Assembly: GCA_903900685.1 (NCBI GenBank)
Contig: CAIUOC010000008.1
Span: 1-40,628, forward strand
Reading direction: 5' to 3'
Origin: an uncultured Candidatus Saccharibacteria bacterium
GTDB taxonomy: Bacteria > Patescibacteriota > Saccharimonadia > Saccharimonadales > UBA4665
DNA: 40,628 nucleotides
The notes under the pieces are model-generated. The model was not told where the DNA came from. It saw nothing but the letters and a program-made list of their open reading frames with translations, and made no database searches. Made by a program: the position numbers and the translations under genes. Positions 37,685 through 40,628 of this stretch are shown in pieces (position 1 is the first letter of the stretch; every line of letters begins with the position of its first letter).

Positions 37685-39109
37685 CTATTCTATCATGCGA
37701 ACCTTAATAGTGTCAGTGGTACCTACAACTCCCGAGTATTTACCAGATGCGGTTACAATAATATCATTCTTACTAAGTATCTTTCGAGTTTTAAGCCAGT
37801 CCGTTAATCTATCTATAGTTAATTTATTATAAGGTCTTACGAAGCTCTTGACTGAAAAAACAATTGCTAACTGTTGAGCAACTTTCGGATTACTCGTAAC
37901 TGCAATTAAAGGAATGGGGCTTCTTAAAGAAGAAATGTTAATAGCCGTTGCGCCAGTTTTAGTTTCAGCTACTACTGCAACAGCATTGATATTTTTTGCT
38001 AAATTATTAATTGCCGAAGATATGGCATATGAACGTGTATTTTTATCTGAAATAATTGATTTTTGTGGAGTATTTTGTTCGGTGTATAGAATAATTCTCT
38101 TCATTGTCTTAACAGATTCAAGTGGATAATTACCGCTAGCAGTCTCGTCACTTAGCATTACTGCGTCAGCACCGACAAGTACGGCAGTTGCAATATCTCC
38201 GACTTCAGCTCGTGTTGGCTCGGGAGAATCAATCATGCTGTGCAACATCTGAGTAGCAACAATCGTTGGCTTAGCATAATTTTGACCCATACTAATAATT
38301 TTTCTCTGAATAATTGGCACTGTTTCGTAGGGCATTTCTATTGCTAAGTCACCTCTCGCAACCATAATTGCATCACTAGATTGAAAAATTTCTTCTAGAT
38401 TGTCAACTGCTGATTTAGTTTCAATCTTAGCAATAATTTTAGAATGACTTCCAATATTGCTAAGGATTTTCCTGAGACTTTCAATTTCAACAGATGACTG
38501 GACAAAACTTAGTGCAACATAGTCAATGTCCTGGGTAGATCCAAAAACAATATCTCTTTTGTCTTTTGCGGTAATAACATCTCCGCTAAAATCAGTATCA
38601 GGAAGATTGACACTTTTTCTTCTTATTAATACACCTTCATTTTCAGTCTTTGCATAAACTATTCCCTTATTAACAGATGTAATCTGACATATTATTCGCC
38701 CATCTGCCAAATATAACTTCTCGCCTCTATTTACCTTTAACGATAAATCATACTGAGTTGGTATTATTCCAGTTAAAGCATAGTCACTATTATATGCAAA
38801 TCTTAGCTCCTCACCTTTATTAACAGAAATTACTCCCATAAAATCACCCAATCTAATTTTTGGACCTTGAAGATCTTGAATGATTGCAACTGGTTTTTGT
38901 AGATTTTCAGAAGCTTCTCTAATCCACTTTATTTGTTGTTTTCTTTCATCATAATCGCCATGTGAAAAATTTAACCTGAGACCGTTAGCGCCAGCCTTTA
39001 TTAATTTTTCAATCGAAGAATATGAATTTGTAGATGGACCAATAGTAGCAATTATCTTAGTATGCTTATAATTTTCAATTGGAATTATTCGATTGCTATA
39101 TTCTGACAT
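37685..39109 (-). CDS. pyk: Pyruvate kinase
   Basis: TKIIATIGPS, RLNFSHGDY, IAKIETKSAVDNLEEI, MVARGDLAIEMP, ATQMLHSMIDSPEPTRAEVGDIATAVLVGADAVMLSDETA. Confidence 0.97.
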   Translation of the reverse strand: MSEYSNRIIPIENYKHTKIIATIGPSTNSYSSIEKLIKAGANGLRLNFSHGDYDERKQQIKWIREASENLQKPVAIIQDLQGPKIRLGDFMGVISVNKGEELRFAYNSDYALTGIIPTQYDLSLKVNRGEKLYLADGRIICQITSVNKGIVYAKTENEGVLIRRKSVNLPDTDFSGDVITAKDKRDIVFGSTQDIDYVALSFVQSSVEIESLRKILSNIGSHSKIIAKIETKSAVDNLEEIFQSSDAIMVARGDLAIEMPYETVPIIQRKIISMGQNYAKPTIVATQMLHSMIDSPEPTRAEVGDIATAVLVGADAVMLSDETASGNYPLESVKTMKRIILYTEQNTPQKSIISDKNTRSYAISSAINNLAKNINAVAVVAETKTGATAINISSLRSPIPLIAVTSNPKVAQQLAIVFSVKSFVRPYNKLTIDRLTDWLKTRKILSKNDIIVTASGKYSGVVGTTDTIKVRMIE

Positions 39110-39149
39110 TTAATTATATTTTTAAATAGTTATACCTTTTTATGAAAAG

Positions 39150-39872
39150 TTAATTAGATAACGAAACTGTTGAGGAATTAAGATGTAAATTATAACGGTA
39201 CTCATTAATTAAAGCAAGTGTATTCTTATTGCTTGAGCAGCTTGTAGTTGGTGGCATATAGGCTATATAGTAAGATTTAGTCTGTAATAATAAAACCCCT
39301 GATGAAACGTTGATATTCGAAGGATAAGTACCATTAATTTGAGAAATTATACCAAGTGGTGAGCCACCCATAACACTTGAGCTAGCCGTACAATTTATAT
39401 CTGATTTAGTAATCGCTTTTGAGGATAGGAAGACTGCTTGAGTCGGGGTGGCTGAGAAGACAGTAGTAGTTCCAGTGACAGTAGTTAAGTCAGAGTACTG
39501 ACTAGGAACCAATATTTTTAGACCAAAGGTTGGTAAGGCAAAATCAGAAATAGCCTGAGAGTTACTGTTAATTGATACTGGGGTATTCGATTTAATTATT
39601 TTTGAATCTAAATTATTAATTCTTAAGTTAGTGTCGGCTAGCTGATTTTGATAAACAAAATATGTTACAGCAACTGCAGCGACAACTAAAAAAATTAGTA
39701 TATAGATAAAGAAATTGGAATTTGTGGCCTGATCAGACTTATCGCTAAGCATATTATCTATTTCAATAGCTTTATTGACTTTAGGAGTCTCTAAAAAACT
39801 ATCTTCTTTAACTCTATTAACTTTTGAGTTAGTGGGGTCGATTTGATCAGGTACTTTAAAGCCATTATCCAT
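39150..39872 (-). CDS. Hypothetical single-TM protein with exported C-terminal domain
   Basis: Single TM FFIYILIFLVVAAVAVTYFVY; long ORF with TGGTATAAT just upstream. Confidence 0.65.
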   Translation of the reverse strand: MDNGFKVPDQIDPTNSKVNRVKEDSFLETPKVNKAIEIDNMLSDKSDQATNSNFFIYILIFLVVAAVAVTYFVYQNQLADTNLRINNLDSKIIKSNTPVSINSNSQAISDFALPTFGLKILVPSQYSDLTTVTGTTTVFSATPTQAVFLSSKAITKSDINCTASSSVMGGSPLGIISQINGTYPSNINVSSGVLLLQTKSYYIAYMPPTTSCSSNKNTLALINEYRYNLHLNSSTVSLSN

Positions 39873-39910
39873 ATTATAAAATTATACCAATAAGCTTATG
39901 TTTAATGAAA

Positions 39911-40591
39911 TTATTTGACAATTAGTACGTTAGTGCCGACATTAATCCATTTATGAAGCCAGGCTGCAGTTTTTAGAGGACACTCAACACAACCATGTGA
40001 GGCATTGGTTGAATATGGAGCAATATTACCGAATTCACTTGGTATCCTCCAAGGAGCATCATGAAAACCAAACTGACCATATTGATTCTGTAAAAATGGT
40101 ATCCAATAGTTAACAGGATCATTCCAGCTGGTACTCGAATTAGAGCCAATCAGGTTAATGTGAGTATATTTTCCGAAAACTTTATAACTACCAAGTGGAG
40201 TTAGATCCGAAGCCAAAGTTTGATTACCGGTGATGACAGGTGAATTAAAGACAGAGATTGATCCATTACAGGCCCATAAATGTCTTCTACTGATACTTAC
40301 AACAACCGATTTTTCATAACTATTATTGGAACAGTATTGATCAGATAAAACTGCTGATTGATTTGGGTTTTTGTTATTGATAGGCGATGAGGTTTGATGT
40401 GAAATTACATAAGTTAGTGAAAGAATAATAAATGAACAAACAATTAGTAAAAACAGAATGTGCCTAGTTAAGGGTATTCTTCTGGGTTTTTTTTGTCTCT
40501 TGATAGAATTGTTATTAATTGTACGATTATTGCCTATAGAAGCGGAATATCTGTAAATCTCTAATTTAGGTTTTTGATTTTTATTAGTCAT
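39911..40591 (-). CDS. L,D-transpeptidase (YkuD domain), membrane-anchored
   Basis: N-terminal TM, VVSISRRHLWACNGSISVFNSPVITG and catalytic NASHGCVECPLKTAAWLHKW. Confidence 0.9.
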   Translation of the reverse strand: MTNKNQKPKLEIYRYSASIGNNRTINNNSIKRQKKPRRIPLTRHILFLLIVCSFIILSLTYVISHQTSSPINNKNPNQSAVLSDQYCSNNSYEKSVVVSISRRHLWACNGSISVFNSPVITGNQTLASDLTPLGSYKVFGKYTHINLIGSNSSTSWNDPVNYWIPFLQNQYGQFGFHDAPWRIPSEFGNIAPYSTNASHGCVECPLKTAAWLHKWINVGTNVLIVK

Positions 40592-40628
40592 TTGATTTTT
40601 TTTAATATCATTAATATTGTAACCTATA

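Overview
AT-rich, almost fully coding window. Gene content and protein features suggest a Candidatus Saccharibacteria (TM7)/CPR-type chromosome; this is inferred from family knowledge, not a database search. Nearly all genes are on the minus strand. Recognisable core genes: uvrC, L25-type ribosomal protein, DedA, uvrA, ExoI (sbcB), obg, LysM-CHAP, mltG, ruvX, an FtsA-like ATPase, alaS, mnmA, an IscS/NifS-type desulfurase, tatD, metG, an ABC transporter pair, an RRM protein, a ZIP transporter, marR, rsmA/ksgA, a DUF348/Rpf-like protein, NUDIX, pcrA/uvrD, tpiA, pgk, pyk and an L,D-transpeptidase. The accessory part is about 24.3-30.3 kb. It holds (i) a type IV pilin-like gene with an adjacent promoterless, startless, in-frame partial copy and a second, diverged 3' fragment, resembling silent cassettes; (ii) a sulfotransferase/HAD gene pair; (iii) a second pilin-like gene; (iv) an unannotated tmRNA gene (ssrA, 29888-30293, minus) with a 27-aa predicted tag ending ...STFAPAVA; and (v) a serine-recombinase-like C-terminal relic whose frame runs through the ssrA terminator and 3' end, plus a degenerate second copy of the ssrA 3' end/terminator 1.28 kb away. 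Together (iv) and (v) look like the scar of an element integrated at ssrA. A perfect 12-2-12 palindrome lies between ksgA and marR and is a probable MarR auto-operator. I saw no CRISPR array, rRNA or tRNA.
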